Below, in pieces: positions 41,997-50,447 of a DNA stretch of 64,000 nt. The DNA comes from Pseudomonas borbori (GTDB lineage Bacteria > Pseudomonadota > Gammaproteobacteria > Pseudomonadales > Pseudomonadaceae): contig NZ_FOWX01000003.1 of the NCBI RefSeq assembly GCF_900115555.1, positions 124,001-188,000 of the forward strand, in the 5' to 3' direction. The first letter of the stretch is position 1; the number at the start of each line of letters is the position of its first letter. The position numbers were made by a program, and so were the translations under genes. Below the pieces are notes generated by a model that searched no databases, was not told the DNA's origin, and worked only from the letters and a program-made list of their open reading frames with translations.

Positions 41997-42671
41997 ATGA
42001 CCGCTAAAGCCCGATTCTGGCTCACGCGCGGCTCGCTCAGCGCTGCCGCCCTGCTGCTGAGCATACTGCTCGGCGCCTGCGGGCCCACTTCGGCCGACAC
42101 CGCATCGGCCACTGCCGATGCAGCGAACACGGATGCCGAACGGGACAGCGGCGTGGCGATCTTCGCCGGCGGTTGCTTCTGGTGCACCGAAGCGGATTTC
42201 GACAAGCTGCCCGGCGTACTGTCCACCACCTCCGGCTACATCGGCGGGCACCTGGAAAACCCCAGCTATGAACAAGTCTCGGCGGGCAACAGCGGTCATA
42301 TCGAGGCGGTGCAGGTGCGTTTCGATCCGAGCCAGACCAGCTACGCCAAGTTGCTGGAGGCTTACTGGCCGACCATCGACCCCCTGACGCCGAACGCCCA
42401 GTTCTGCGACCACGGCCCGCAATACCGCAGTGCGATCTTCTACAGCACAGCCGAGGAACAGGCCCAGGCCGAAGCCTCGAAAGCGGCCCTGCAAGCCTCG
42501 GGACGCTTCAACCAGTCGATCGTCACGGAGATCCTGCCCGCCACCACTTTTTATCCAGCCGAGGACTATCACCAGGACTATTACCAGAACAACCCGCTGC
42601 GCTACGCCTACTACCGCAATGGCTGCGGCCGCGACAAGCGCCTGGAACAGCTATGGGGTAAACACGACTGA
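41997..42671 (+). CDS. msrA: Exported lipoprotein peptide-methionine (S)-S-oxide reductase MsrA
   Basis: A 224-residue protein. The signal sequence ends in lipobox LLGAC. The catalytic motif is GGCFWC near residue 56; YIGGHLENPSYEQV and AEDYHQDYY are family blocks; a resolving Cys lies in NGCGRDK. With msrB it forms an envelope methionine-sulfoxide repair pair. An AGGAG box precedes the ATG. Confidence 0.93.
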   Translation: MTAKARFWLTRGSLSAAALLLSILLGACGPTSADTASATADAANTDAERDSGVAIFAGGCFWCTEADFDKLPGVLSTTSGYIGGHLENPSYEQVSAGNSGHIEAVQVRFDPSQTSYAKLLEAYWPTIDPLTPNAQFCDHGPQYRSAIFYSTAEEQAQAEASKAALQASGRFNQSIVTEILPATTFYPAEDYHQDYYQNNPLRYAYYRNGCGRDKRLEQLWGKHD

Positions 42672-42712
42672 CGGCGCTGCCATCATCGCCGCTCGCCCGC
42701 CCGGCCCAAGAC

Positions 42713-42740
42713 GAAAAAGGCCTGCATCGCTGCAGGCCTT
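42713..42740 (-). terminator. Terminator of tRNA-Thr
   Basis: On the minus strand AAGGCCTGCA GCGA TGCAGGCCTT followed by TTTCG, nine bases after the tRNA 3' end. Confidence 0.92.
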
Positions 42741-42748
42741 GAATGCGG

Positions 42749-42824
42749 TGGTGCCGTTGAGAGGAATCGAACCCCCGACCCCATCATTACGAATGACGTG
42801 CTCTACCAACTGAGCTACAACGGC
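42749..42824 (-). tRNA. tRNA-Thr(CGU)
   Basis: A 76-nt cloverleaf on the minus strand. Acceptor GCCGTTG / CAACGGC, D-arm GCTC...GAGC, anticodon loop TTCGTAA (CGT, reads ACG codons), T-loop TTCGATT, encoded ACCA. Confidence 0.96.
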
Positions 42825-42957
42825 AAAATGCCTGGGCATTATTCAATGGAGTCTGCGGGCGCTCAAGCGAGTTTTGTAAAAAACCGGCGCTGAGACACGC
42901 CCAGCGCGCCCTCTGCCAAGGCAGCAGCCGGCAGCCGTAGCTGCCGGGGGAACACCG

Positions 42958-43800
42958 CTACTTGCCGGCCAGCTCGATGCGGTCGTCGTGAATCACGATA
43001 CGCCCCTGCTTGTACAAGCCGCCGATGGCCTTCTTGAAGTTGCCTTTGCTAACGCGAAACAGGGCGCTGATGGCTTCCGGCGAACTCTTGTCATTGAGCG
43101 GCAGCACGCCATCGTGCTCGCGCAGCTTGGCCAGGATCTGCTCGCCCAGGCTGCTCGCCGCTTCCTGGCCAACCGCCTGCAGGCTCAGGCTGATCTTGCC
43201 GTCGGCGCGCACTTCCTTGATGAAACCCTTTTCCTGCATGCCGCTGCGCAGGAACTTGAACAGTTCGTTCTTGTGAATCAGGCCCCAGTGCTTGCCGTTG
43301 ATGATCGCCTTGAAACCCATATCGGTGGACTCGACCACCAGCAAATCGACTTCCTGGCCGACCGTGTAGGTGGGCGGCACGCTGTCCAGGTAACGATCCA
43401 GGCGCGCGGTGGCGGTGATGCGTTTGCTGCGCTTGTCGACAAACACGTAGACCACACAGTAGTCACCGACTTGCAGCGGTCGCTTCTCTTCCGAATGGGG
43501 CAGCAGCAGATCTTTCGGCAATCCCCAGTCGAGGAATAAACCGACGCGGTTGATATCCACCACTTTCAGACTGGCAAATTGGCCGACCTGCACTTTCGGG
43601 GTTTCCGTGGTGGCAATTAACTTGTCATCGCTGTCCAGGTAAATAAATACATTCAACCAGTCGTCCACCTCACTCGGCGTGTCTTTGGGGATATAACGCC
43701 TGGGCAGGAGTATTTCGCCATCCGCGCCGCCATCCAGATACAGGCCAAAGTCGGTGTGTTTCACGACCTGCAAACTATTCATTCGTCCGATTACAGCCAT
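42958..43800 (-). CDS. CvfB/YitL-like S1-domain RNA-binding protein
   Basis: A 280-residue protein with repeated S1-like domains (LQVVKHTDFGLYLDGG, LKVVDINRVGLFLDWG, DLLVVESTDMGFKAIING) and a C-terminal winged-helix segment (LPLNDKSSPEAISALFRVSK). CvfB-type proteins bind RNA and affect expression of virulence or stress genes. The ATG at 43800 is the first in frame. Confidence 0.88.
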   Translation of the reverse strand: MAVIGRMNSLQVVKHTDFGLYLDGGADGEILLPRRYIPKDTPSEVDDWLNVFIYLDSDDKLIATTETPKVQVGQFASLKVVDINRVGLFLDWGLPKDLLLPHSEEKRPLQVGDYCVVYVFVDKRSKRITATARLDRYLDSVPPTYTVGQEVDLLVVESTDMGFKAIINGKHWGLIHKNELFKFLRSGMQEKGFIKEVRADGKISLSLQAVGQEAASSLGEQILAKLREHDGVLPLNDKSSPEAISALFRVSKGNFKKAIGGLYKQGRIVIHDDRIELAGK

Positions 43801-44120
43801 GGTGCCCTACCCTCGTTGCGAGCGGGACATTCTACCTGAGTTGCGGCCCGCTTTCCTGGCGCCGAGCCCCATACTCGCCGGATCTCGCCGGGACGCCCGA
43901 GCCGACCAGTGGAAAGCGCCCCCTCACCGAAGACCGCCGGGCAGTTAATTTCCCGAATAGAAGTTTGATAAAACAATGGCTTAGTCATTCTCACGAACAT
44001 TATTCAGCCATTCGGAAAGTCCCTGACATAGTCGCATCTTGAGTTGCCAGCGTTATTTATCAAGCAATTGTCAAGTCGTTCGTGTACAATCAGCGGCCAA
44101 ATTAATTTTTAAATAGGTTA
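43801..44120. other. Divergent promoter region
   Basis: About 320 bp between the CvfB-like gene and the small plus-strand gene. It is AT-rich from 43950 to 44120; TACAAT at 44086 is a good -10-like box for the plus-strand gene, without an equally clear -35. Confidence 0.45.
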
Positions 44121-44309
44121 ATGGCCGCCATGCGCGTTAAAGCATCAAACAGCAAACCCAAGCCAGCTCCAGCCGTCGAAACCAGCGCCTCGATCGATGC
44201 GCAGATTGCCGCCTTCCTGAACTCCGGCGGTGAAATCCAGCAGATCGCCAAAGGCGTCAGTGGCCAGGTCTACGGCGCTTCCAAGCAGATCACCATCGGC
44301 AAGAAATAG
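44121..44309 (+). CDS. Small protein resembling the C-terminal part of SutA
   Basis: A 62-residue protein (53-59 if a later Met is used). The core IDAQIAAFLNSGGEIQQI resembles the segment of the Pseudomonas RNA-polymerase-binding regulator SutA that precedes its C-terminal tail (a-x-FL-x-GG-x-(I/V)-Q-x-I). The acidic N-terminus of SutA is absent, replaced by a basic stretch (RVKASNSKPKP). I recalled the resemblance rather than computed it. The ATG at 44121 has AGG very close; the one at 44130 is an alternative. Confidence 0.7.
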   Translation: MAAMRVKASNSKPKPAPAVETSASIDAQIAAFLNSGGEIQQIAKGVSGQVYGASKQITIGKK

Positions 44310-44451
44310 CCGAACCTCACCTTAGCCCCGCAGCGCTTTGCCCCAGACAAGGCGCTGGGCTACCGCCCTCCTCCGCGGAATCAGCATCAAGCCCTTATCT
44401 GCAGCCTGACCCGCAAAGTCCAAGGCCGGCCCACACCTGCGCAGCCCGAGC

Positions 44452-45600
44452 TCATTTCGGCTGCAAATCCAGCCGTAACAATTGGCCATTACCCTCATCG
44501 GTCAACACGTACAGGTAGCCATCCGGCCCCTGGCGCACATCGCGGATACGCGCATCGAGCTGTTCCAGCAGACGCTCCTCGTGCACCACCTGGTCGCCGC
44601 GCAACTCCAGGCGAATCAGTGCCTGCCCGGCCAGTGCACCGACGAACAGGTTGCCCTGCCAGGCGGTCAAACGCTCGCCATCATAGAAGGCCATGCCGCT
44701 GATTGCCGGCGACTTTTCCCACACATAGTGCGGCGCTTCGGTGCCCTCGACCGCTTTGCCCTGGGCTTCCGGAATCGGCAGGAACGAATAGTTGACCCCA
44801 TGGGTGGCGAGCGGCCAGCCATAGTTCTTGCCGGCCCGGGGGATGTTGATCTCATCGCCGCCGCGCGGGCCATGCTCGTGGGTCCACAACTGCCCGGTCC
44901 AGGGATTGAGTGCGGCCCCTTGCTGGTTGCGATGACCGTAAGACCAGATTTCCGGGCGCACGCCTGGCTGGCCGACAAAGGGGTTGTCGCGCGGCACTTT
45001 GCCGTCCGGGTGCAGGCGCACCACCTTGCCCTGCAGCTTGTCGAGGTCCTGCGCGGTCGAGCGCTGGTTGTTTTCGCCCAGGGCGATGAACAGATAACCA
45101 TCGCGATCGAACACCAGGCGCGAGCCGAAATGTACGCCACTGGACAGCTTCGGCAACTGCCGGAAGATCACCTCGAAACCTTCCAGCCGGCGCTTATCCG
45201 CCGACAGCTTGCCGCGCCCGACCGTGGTCCCGGCGTACTGGCCATCACCGGCCTCGGCATAGGACAGGTAGACCCAGCGGTTCGAGGCAAACTCGGGCGA
45301 CAGGGCCACATCGAGTAACCCGCCCTGGCTTCTGGCATAGACCGCCGGTACGCCCTCGATCGGCTCGGACAGTTCGCCTTGCAGGCTGACCAGGCGTAAA
45401 CGCCCGGGCCGCTCGGTGACCAGCACGCCTTGCTGATCGGGCAGAAAGGTCAGGCTCCAGGGATGTTCCAACCCTGCAACCAGCTGACTGACCTTCAGAG
45501 TGCCGTGCTCGCTGGGGTATTCGCGGGGCTGTGCGCTGGTCGGCGGCATCAGCAGTACACTGGTCAACCCCAGAGTCGCCAGTATGGGTGTGTACGACAT
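44452..45600 (-). CDS. PQQ-type soluble aldose/sorbosone dehydrogenase family protein
   Basis: A 382-residue exported protein. Signal peptide to about residue 24 (PTSAQ). It is a six-bladed beta-propeller of the soluble glucose/sorbosone dehydrogenase family (YliI/Asd type): LEHPWSLTFLPD, GGLLDVALSPEF, SYGHRNQQGAALNP, WTHEHGPRGGDEIN and GKNYGWPLATHG. It would oxidise an aldose with PQQ in the periplasm. I chose the ATG at 45600 with AGGAGGG; an in-frame ATG five codons upstream lacks a ribosome binding site. Confidence 0.9.
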   Translation of the reverse strand: MSYTPILATLGLTSVLLMPPTSAQPREYPSEHGTLKVSQLVAGLEHPWSLTFLPDQQGVLVTERPGRLRLVSLQGELSEPIEGVPAVYARSQGGLLDVALSPEFASNRWVYLSYAEAGDGQYAGTTVGRGKLSADKRRLEGFEVIFRQLPKLSSGVHFGSRLVFDRDGYLFIALGENNQRSTAQDLDKLQGKVVRLHPDGKVPRDNPFVGQPGVRPEIWSYGHRNQQGAALNPWTGQLWTHEHGPRGGDEINIPRAGKNYGWPLATHGVNYSFLPIPEAQGKAVEGTEAPHYVWEKSPAISGMAFYDGERLTAWQGNLFVGALAGQALIRLELRGDQVVHEERLLEQLDARIRDVRQGPDGYLYVLTDEGNGQLLRLDLQPK

Positions 45601-45697
45601 GCTTCCCTCCTTCACGGCGGCTAGAGCCTGATGTTCGAATCATGCACCAGCGCAGCCCGGCTCGCAGCCCAGGGCTGCATTAGCACAGATGTCGAGT

Positions 45698-46420
45698 TCA
45701 ATACATCGCATAACGTCGCTCGATGGCGCGGTACTCGCCACTCGCGCGAATGGCCGCAAGGCCCCGATTGAAGCGATCGCGCTGGGCCTCTCGGCGAAAG
45801 CCGACCTGATAGGGCGTTGGGGCGAAGATAGGATATTCGGCCAGTGGCTGACTGACATCGACCTGATCGAGCACCTCACGATTGAGATAGCGCAGGATCC
45901 GCATGTCCGCCACCACCACTTCGATCCGCCCGCTGTAGAGCAGGCGATTGCGCGCGATCTGCTGCGCCTCTTCGCGATAGCGCGGGTTGTTCTGCGCCAT
46001 CCGCTGAAACTCGCTACCGAGCAAAAAACGTGCACGTTGAAATGCGCTGACCGAGTAACTGCCCAGATCGGCAATCCGCTCGATCTTGTAGTTGCGCGCG
46101 CGCAATGCCACGGCAACATTCTGGTAGTAGATATGCGGCTCGGAATAGAAGACCTCGATGCCGCTCTGCTCGTTGGTGGTGGCAATGGCGTCGATCTCGC
46201 CACGGCGCAGCAGCCAGTGCAGGCGCTCCATCGGCATGTGCAAGACGTGCAGGACAAAGCCGGCACGCTCTGCGGCCGCCACCACGATTTCGTACTCCAG
46301 CCCCCGCGCTTCACCTTGAAACACATAAGGCGGCTTGTGCGTCCCCATGCCCAGGCGCAACGGTTCAGCCGCAACTGCGCAACCGCACCAGAGCAGCACC
46401 ATCCCCCACATCCACTGCAT
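45698..46420 (-). CDS. Periplasmic solute-binding protein, family 3
   Basis: A 240-residue exported protein with a signal peptide ending at CAVAA. It has the family 3 amino-acid-binding fold (PPYVFQGEARGLEYEIVVAA near the start of the mature chain). No permease or ATPase gene is adjacent, so it may be an orphan binding protein or a sensor partner. I chose the ATG at 46420 for the signal peptide. Confidence 0.82.
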   Translation of the reverse strand: MQWMWGMVLLWCGCAVAAEPLRLGMGTHKPPYVFQGEARGLEYEIVVAAAERAGFVLHVLHMPMERLHWLLRRGEIDAIATTNEQSGIEVFYSEPHIYYQNVAVALRARNYKIERIADLGSYSVSAFQRARFLLGSEFQRMAQNNPRYREEAQQIARNRLLYSGRIEVVVADMRILRYLNREVLDQVDVSQPLAEYPIFAPTPYQVGFRREAQRDRFNRGLAAIRASGEYRAIERRYAMY

Positions 46421-46768
46421 GCCAGTCTCCCTTGGTTGCTGTCGTGCAGCATAAACGGCTATGCATGGTGAGCGCACCGCCAGGTTGCGCCCCAATGTGT
46501 GCGGGGGGCGGATACACCAGACGCACGATAGTTTCGGGTTGCAAGCCAGCCCCCGTCAGTAGGCCGCTGGGCGTGCCGAACACGCCCCCCTTGCCCAAGG
46601 CCAGTCGTTGCAGAGATCCGATCCAGAAAGGACAGCCAAGGTTTCACGGACTCTGGTGCAGCAAGCCGAGCGCAATCACTGATATCGATTGAACGGGATT
46701 AGTCGCGGCATAGCCACCCTGGGTTAGGCTCAACCCTCTGAGTAAGTCGCCACTTCTGGAGAACCCCC
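46421..46768. other. Divergent intergenic region
   Basis: About 350 bp between the solute-binding protein gene and the reductase gene. No gene or clear repeat seen; it should hold both promoters. Confidence 0.4.
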
Positions 46769-47749
46769 ATGCTCAAAGCCCAATACCAAACCCGCGGCCC
46801 GGTTCCGCAAGATGTGATCGAAGCGGTCGAACTGCAGCTACCCGCACCTGCCGCGGGCCAGGTGCGGATCAAGGTGGCGGCCGCGCCGATCAACCCCTCC
46901 GACGTGCTCACCCTGACCGGCGAATACGGCATGCTGCCGCCGCTGCCGGCGATTGGCGGCAACGAAGGCGTCGGCCGTGTCGAGGCGCTGGGGCCCGAGG
47001 TGAACAACCTCAAGGTCGGCCAGCTGGTGCTGCTGCCGGTCGGCTGCGGCACCTGGGTCAGCCACCTCAATGCCCCGGCGAACAAGCTGATCCCACTGCC
47101 GGAAGCCGATCCGCTGCAACTGGCGATGCTGACCGTCAACCCGCCGACCGCCTCGCTGATGCTCAGCGAGTTCGTCGACCTCCAGCCCGGCGACTGGGTG
47201 ATCCAGAACGCCGCCAACTCGGGGGTCGGCAGCTACCTGATCCAGCTGGCCAAGCTGCGCGGCTTCAAGACCCTCAACGTGGTCCGCCGCGACTCGGCAG
47301 TGGCGGGCGTGCAGGCCGAAGGCGGCGACCTGGTGCTGGTGGATGGGCCGGACCTGGCCAAGCGCGTACGTGCGGCCACCGGCGGCGAAGCCGTGCGCCT
47401 GGGCATCGATGCGGTGGGCGGCGCCGCCACCGACCATCTGGCCGCGAGCCTCAGCGAGGGCGGCGTGCTGGTCAACTACGGCATGATGAGCCGCCAGCCC
47501 TGCCAGGTGTCACCGGCGTCCTTCGTGTTTCGCGACGTGAGCCTGCGCGGCTTCTGGCTGGCCAAATGGTTCCAGAAAGCCACCCCGGCCGAGCAGATGA
47601 AGGTGTTCGGCGAGCTGACCCAACTGATCGCCAGCGGCAAGCTGCACAGCCGCGTGGCGGCCACCTACGATGTCAGCCAGATCAAGGAGGCGGTGGCCGC
47701 GGCCGCCAGCGCCGAGCGCGACGGCAAGATATTGATAGTGCCGAAGTAG
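46769..47749 (+). CDS. Zinc-independent MDR oxidoreductase, trans-2-enoyl reductase (MECR)-like
   Basis: A 326-residue medium-chain dehydrogenase/reductase. PINPSDVLTLTGEYG and PAIGGNEGVGRVEALG are typical of the MECR/quinone-oxidoreductase branch. QNAANSGVGSYLIQLAKLRG is the NADPH-binding turn. The zinc-ligand cysteine cluster of alcohol dehydrogenases is absent. Likely reduces enoyl thioesters or quinones. Confidence 0.85.
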   Translation: MLKAQYQTRGPVPQDVIEAVELQLPAPAAGQVRIKVAAAPINPSDVLTLTGEYGMLPPLPAIGGNEGVGRVEALGPEVNNLKVGQLVLLPVGCGTWVSHLNAPANKLIPLPEADPLQLAMLTVNPPTASLMLSEFVDLQPGDWVIQNAANSGVGSYLIQLAKLRGFKTLNVVRRDSAVAGVQAEGGDLVLVDGPDLAKRVRAATGGEAVRLGIDAVGGAATDHLAASLSEGGVLVNYGMMSRQPCQVSPASFVFRDVSLRGFWLAKWFQKATPAEQMKVFGELTQLIASGKLHSRVAATYDVSQIKEAVAAAASAERDGKILIVPK

Positions 47750-47753
47750 TGCC

Positions 47754-47820
47754 GTAGTCCGGATGCAATCCGGGGAGCGCTCGACACCTTCGGAATACCC
47801 CCGGATTGCATCCAGGCTAC
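47754..47820. repeat. Inverted repeat between convergent genes
   Basis: GTAGTCCGGATGCAATCCGGG at 47754 pairs with CCCGGATTGCATCCAGGCTAC ending at 47820, with about two mismatches. It lies between two convergent genes and probably acts as a shared transcription end or a REP-like element. Confidence 0.7.
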
Positions 47821-47824
47821 AGGC

Positions 47825-49177
47825 TTACTCAGCCGCCGGCTTGCGCCGCTTGAGCGGCGCCAAGCCGTCCTGGCTGACCAGTTCCGGCGCCGCGACCTTG
47901 GGTTTGTTGATGGTATTACGCTTGCTCGGCGCCTTGGCCGCCGGCTTCTTCGCGGCCAGCTTCTTGCCGGTCTTGGGGTCGAGCTTTTTCTTCTTCGGCC
48001 CGGCTGCCTTGCCAGACGCCTTGAGGTTCTTCGGCCCCTGGTAGATGCCTTTGAGATCCTTGATGTTGCGCCGCTCGAAACGCTGCTTGAGGTAGCGTTC
48101 GATGCTCGACATCAGTGCCCAGTCGTTATGGCAGATCAGCGAAATCGCCAGGCCTTCGGCACCGGCGCGGCCGGTACGGCCGATGCGGTGCACATACTCG
48201 TCACCCGAACGCGGCATGTCGAAGTTGATCACCAGATCCAGGCCGTCGACATCCAGGCCGCGCGCCGCCACATCGGTGGCGACCAGGATTTTCACCGCAC
48301 CCTGCTTGAGGCGATCGATGGCCAGCTTGCGATCCTTCTGGTCCTTCTCGCCGTGCAGCACGAACACCTTGAAATCATGGGCCACCAACTTGCCATACAG
48401 GCGGTCGGCCTGCACCCGGGTATTGGTGAAGATGATCGCCTTCCCGTAGGTTTCGTTGGCCAACAGCCACTCGACCAGGCGTTCCTTGTGATGGTTGTGG
48501 TCGGCGGTGATGATCTGCTGGCGCGTGCCTTCGTTGAGCTGGCTGACGCGGTTGAGCTGCAGGTGCTGCGGCTCCTTGAGGACCTTGGCGACGATCTCGC
48601 GCAGGCCTGCACCGCCGCTGGTCGCGGAGAACAGCAGGGTCTGACGCTCGGCATTGCACAGCTCGCTCAGGCGCTGCACGTCTTCGGCAAAGCCCATGTC
48701 GAGCATGCGGTCGGCTTCGTCGAGCACCAGCACTTCCACTTCATCGAGCAACAGGTTGCCGGCGTTGGCGTGTTCGATCAGACGACCGGGCGTGCCGATC
48801 AGGATGTCGACCCGGCGCAGCATCGCCGCCTGCATCTTGAAATCCTCGCCACCGGTGATCAAACCGGCCTTGAGGAAGGTGAACTGGGCGAAGCGTTCGA
48901 CTTCCTTGAGGGTTTGCTGGGCCAGCTCACGGGTCGGTAGCATGATCATCGCGCGCACACTCATGCGCGGCGAGGAAGCGCCATCGCCCAACAGGCGATT
49001 GAGCATCGGCAGGACGAAGGCCGCCGTCTTGCCGCTGCCGGTCTGCGCCGTGACCCGCAAATCCTGCCCTTGCAGCGCCAGCGGAATAGCCGCCAGCTGC
49101 ACCGGGGTGGGCTCGGTAAAGTTCAGCGCAGCCACGGCTTTGAGCAGACGTTCATGCAGGGCGAATTGGGCAAACAC
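47825..49177 (-). CDS. DEAD-box ATP-dependent RNA helicase
   Basis: A 450-residue helicase. Q-motif LNFTEPTPVQ, motif I AQTGSGKT (44-51), Ia PTRELAQQ, motif II VLDEADRMLD, motif III SATSG, motif V ATDVAARGLD and motif VI HRIGRTGRAG. A Lys/Ala-rich tail follows the core. I chose GTG at 49177 as the start, with a GAGG box; an upstream ATG at 49201 would add eight residues. Resembles the RhlE/SrmB-type group but not assigned further. Confidence 0.9.
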   Translation of the reverse strand: MFAQFALHERLLKAVAALNFTEPTPVQLAAIPLALQGQDLRVTAQTGSGKTAAFVLPMLNRLLGDGASSPRMSVRAMIMLPTRELAQQTLKEVERFAQFTFLKAGLITGGEDFKMQAAMLRRVDILIGTPGRLIEHANAGNLLLDEVEVLVLDEADRMLDMGFAEDVQRLSELCNAERQTLLFSATSGGAGLREIVAKVLKEPQHLQLNRVSQLNEGTRQQIITADHNHHKERLVEWLLANETYGKAIIFTNTRVQADRLYGKLVAHDFKVFVLHGEKDQKDRKLAIDRLKQGAVKILVATDVAARGLDVDGLDLVINFDMPRSGDEYVHRIGRTGRAGAEGLAISLICHNDWALMSSIERYLKQRFERRNIKDLKGIYQGPKNLKASGKAAGPKKKKLDPKTGKKLAAKKPAAKAPSKRNTINKPKVAAPELVSQDGLAPLKRRKPAAE

Positions 49178-49351
49178 GGGGCAACCTCGACGAAAAAGCA
49201 AAAATCAGCCGCATAGCGTAACGCTTTCCGGCGCTGCGGCCGAGTTTCTTTGTGCAGACCCGCACAGATCAGGCACCTCGGCACTTGAACGAAACCCCGA
49301 CAGAGCGCTCAAATCAGGCAGCACAACCGCCCCCAGGCCCCGGAGAATTAC

Positions 49352-49768
49352 ATGCCCGACTCGTCTCGCACCCTGCTGCTCTGTAGCACCCTGGCCATCG
49401 TCCTGGCGACGCAAAGCGTCTTCGCCGCGCCGAAAACCGATAACCACGGCAAACCGGGCGCTGGCCATGACGGCAACGTCGGTGTCCAGCTCAGTGGCCC
49501 GAGCATCGATATCGGCCGCGTACGCATCGTCCTGGGTGACAACCGGCAACTGATCGGCCGGGTTAGCTCGCTACCACCCGGCATCGCCAAGAATCTGGCC
49601 CGCGGCAAACCACTGCCCCCCGGCATCGCCAAGAACTTCGACGGCAGGGTGGCCAGCCAACTGCCGCGCTATGACGGCTACGAATGGAAGCAGGCCGGCA
49701 CCGACGTGATACTGGTGGCGATTGCCACGGGGATCGTCTACGAAGTGCTGAGAAACGTGCTGGACTGA
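49352..49768 (+). CDS. CigR-like exported protein
   Basis: A 138-residue protein with a signal peptide ending at VFAAP. Near residues 74-95 it has the tandem LPPGIAKNLARGKPLPPGIA, a signature of CigR (anti-virulence regulator) and related RcnB-like proteins. The C-terminal helix (VILVAIATGIVYEVL) may sit in or on the membrane. Its end overlaps the convergent cupin gene by 31 bp. Confidence 0.8.
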   Translation: MPDSSRTLLLCSTLAIVLATQSVFAAPKTDNHGKPGAGHDGNVGVQLSGPSIDIGRVRIVLGDNRQLIGRVSSLPPGIAKNLARGKPLPPGIAKNFDGRVASQLPRYDGYEWKQAGTDVILVAIATGIVYEVLRNVLD

Positions 49769-50436
49769 TCCGCTGTACCCACATCGAGTAGATGGCCGAC
49801 CTTCACATAAATCAGGCAACCCTCACGGGAAAACGCCGTATGCGTCGATCCGTGCGGGTTGCGCAGCCAGGTACCGGCGGGATAATCGCCATACTCATCC
49901 TGAAATACCCCCTCCAGCACCAGAATTTCTTCCCCACCAAGATGCCGGTGGGCATGGAACTCGGTGCCTGGCGCCCAGCGCACCAATGCAGTGTGCACCG
50001 TGGCGAAACTATCCAGTGGCAATACCCTCAACCCCGGCACCAGGCCTGGCTGCCACTGCGCCTTGTGCGTATCGATGCGCAGCGCGTGCTGATCCTGCGG
50101 CTCCTGGTAGCACAGCTTGACGAATAATAGACAACCGCCAGGGCTGGACGGCGCATGGCTGCTGCCGGGCGGATTCTTCAGCCAGTAACCGGCAGGATAG
50201 GCGCCATGTTCATCGACGAAGACCCCGTCGAGCACCAGGATCTCCTCGCCTCCCGGATGCTCATGGCTACGGAACTGCGAACCCGGCGCATAACGCACGA
50301 TCGAGGTGGCGCGCCCACTTTCCGCGGCAAAACGCTCCAGCGGACGCCGCTCGACGCCAGGCAAGGGCGAGCTCTGCCAGTCGATAGTGCGGGTATCGAG
50401 CACCACCCGCTCGCTCAGGTCAGCATTGATCTGCAT
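49738..50436 (-). CDS. Double-cupin ChrR-type protein
   Basis: A 232-residue protein of two repeated ChrR-like cupin domains. Each has the metal-binding EHPGGEEILVL or HRHLGGEEILVL followed by GxYPAG-WL-NP-GS-H. ChrR cupins bind zinc and can serve as anti-sigma modules, but the N-terminal anti-sigma zinc domain is absent here. It starts 11 bp after the rarD stop, so both are in one operon. I chose the ATG at 50436 (GGAGG box). Confidence 0.85.
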   Translation of the reverse strand: MQINADLSERVVLDTRTIDWQSSPLPGVERRPLERFAAESGRATSIVRYAPGSQFRSHEHPGGEEILVLDGVFVDEHGAYPAGYWLKNPPGSSHAPSSPGGCLLFVKLCYQEPQDQHALRIDTHKAQWQPGLVPGLRVLPLDSFATVHTALVRWAPGTEFHAHRHLGGEEILVLEGVFQDEYGDYPAGTWLRNPHGSTHTAFSREGCLIYVKVGHLLDVGTADQSSTFLSTS

Positions 50437-50447
50437 ATCGCCTCCTG

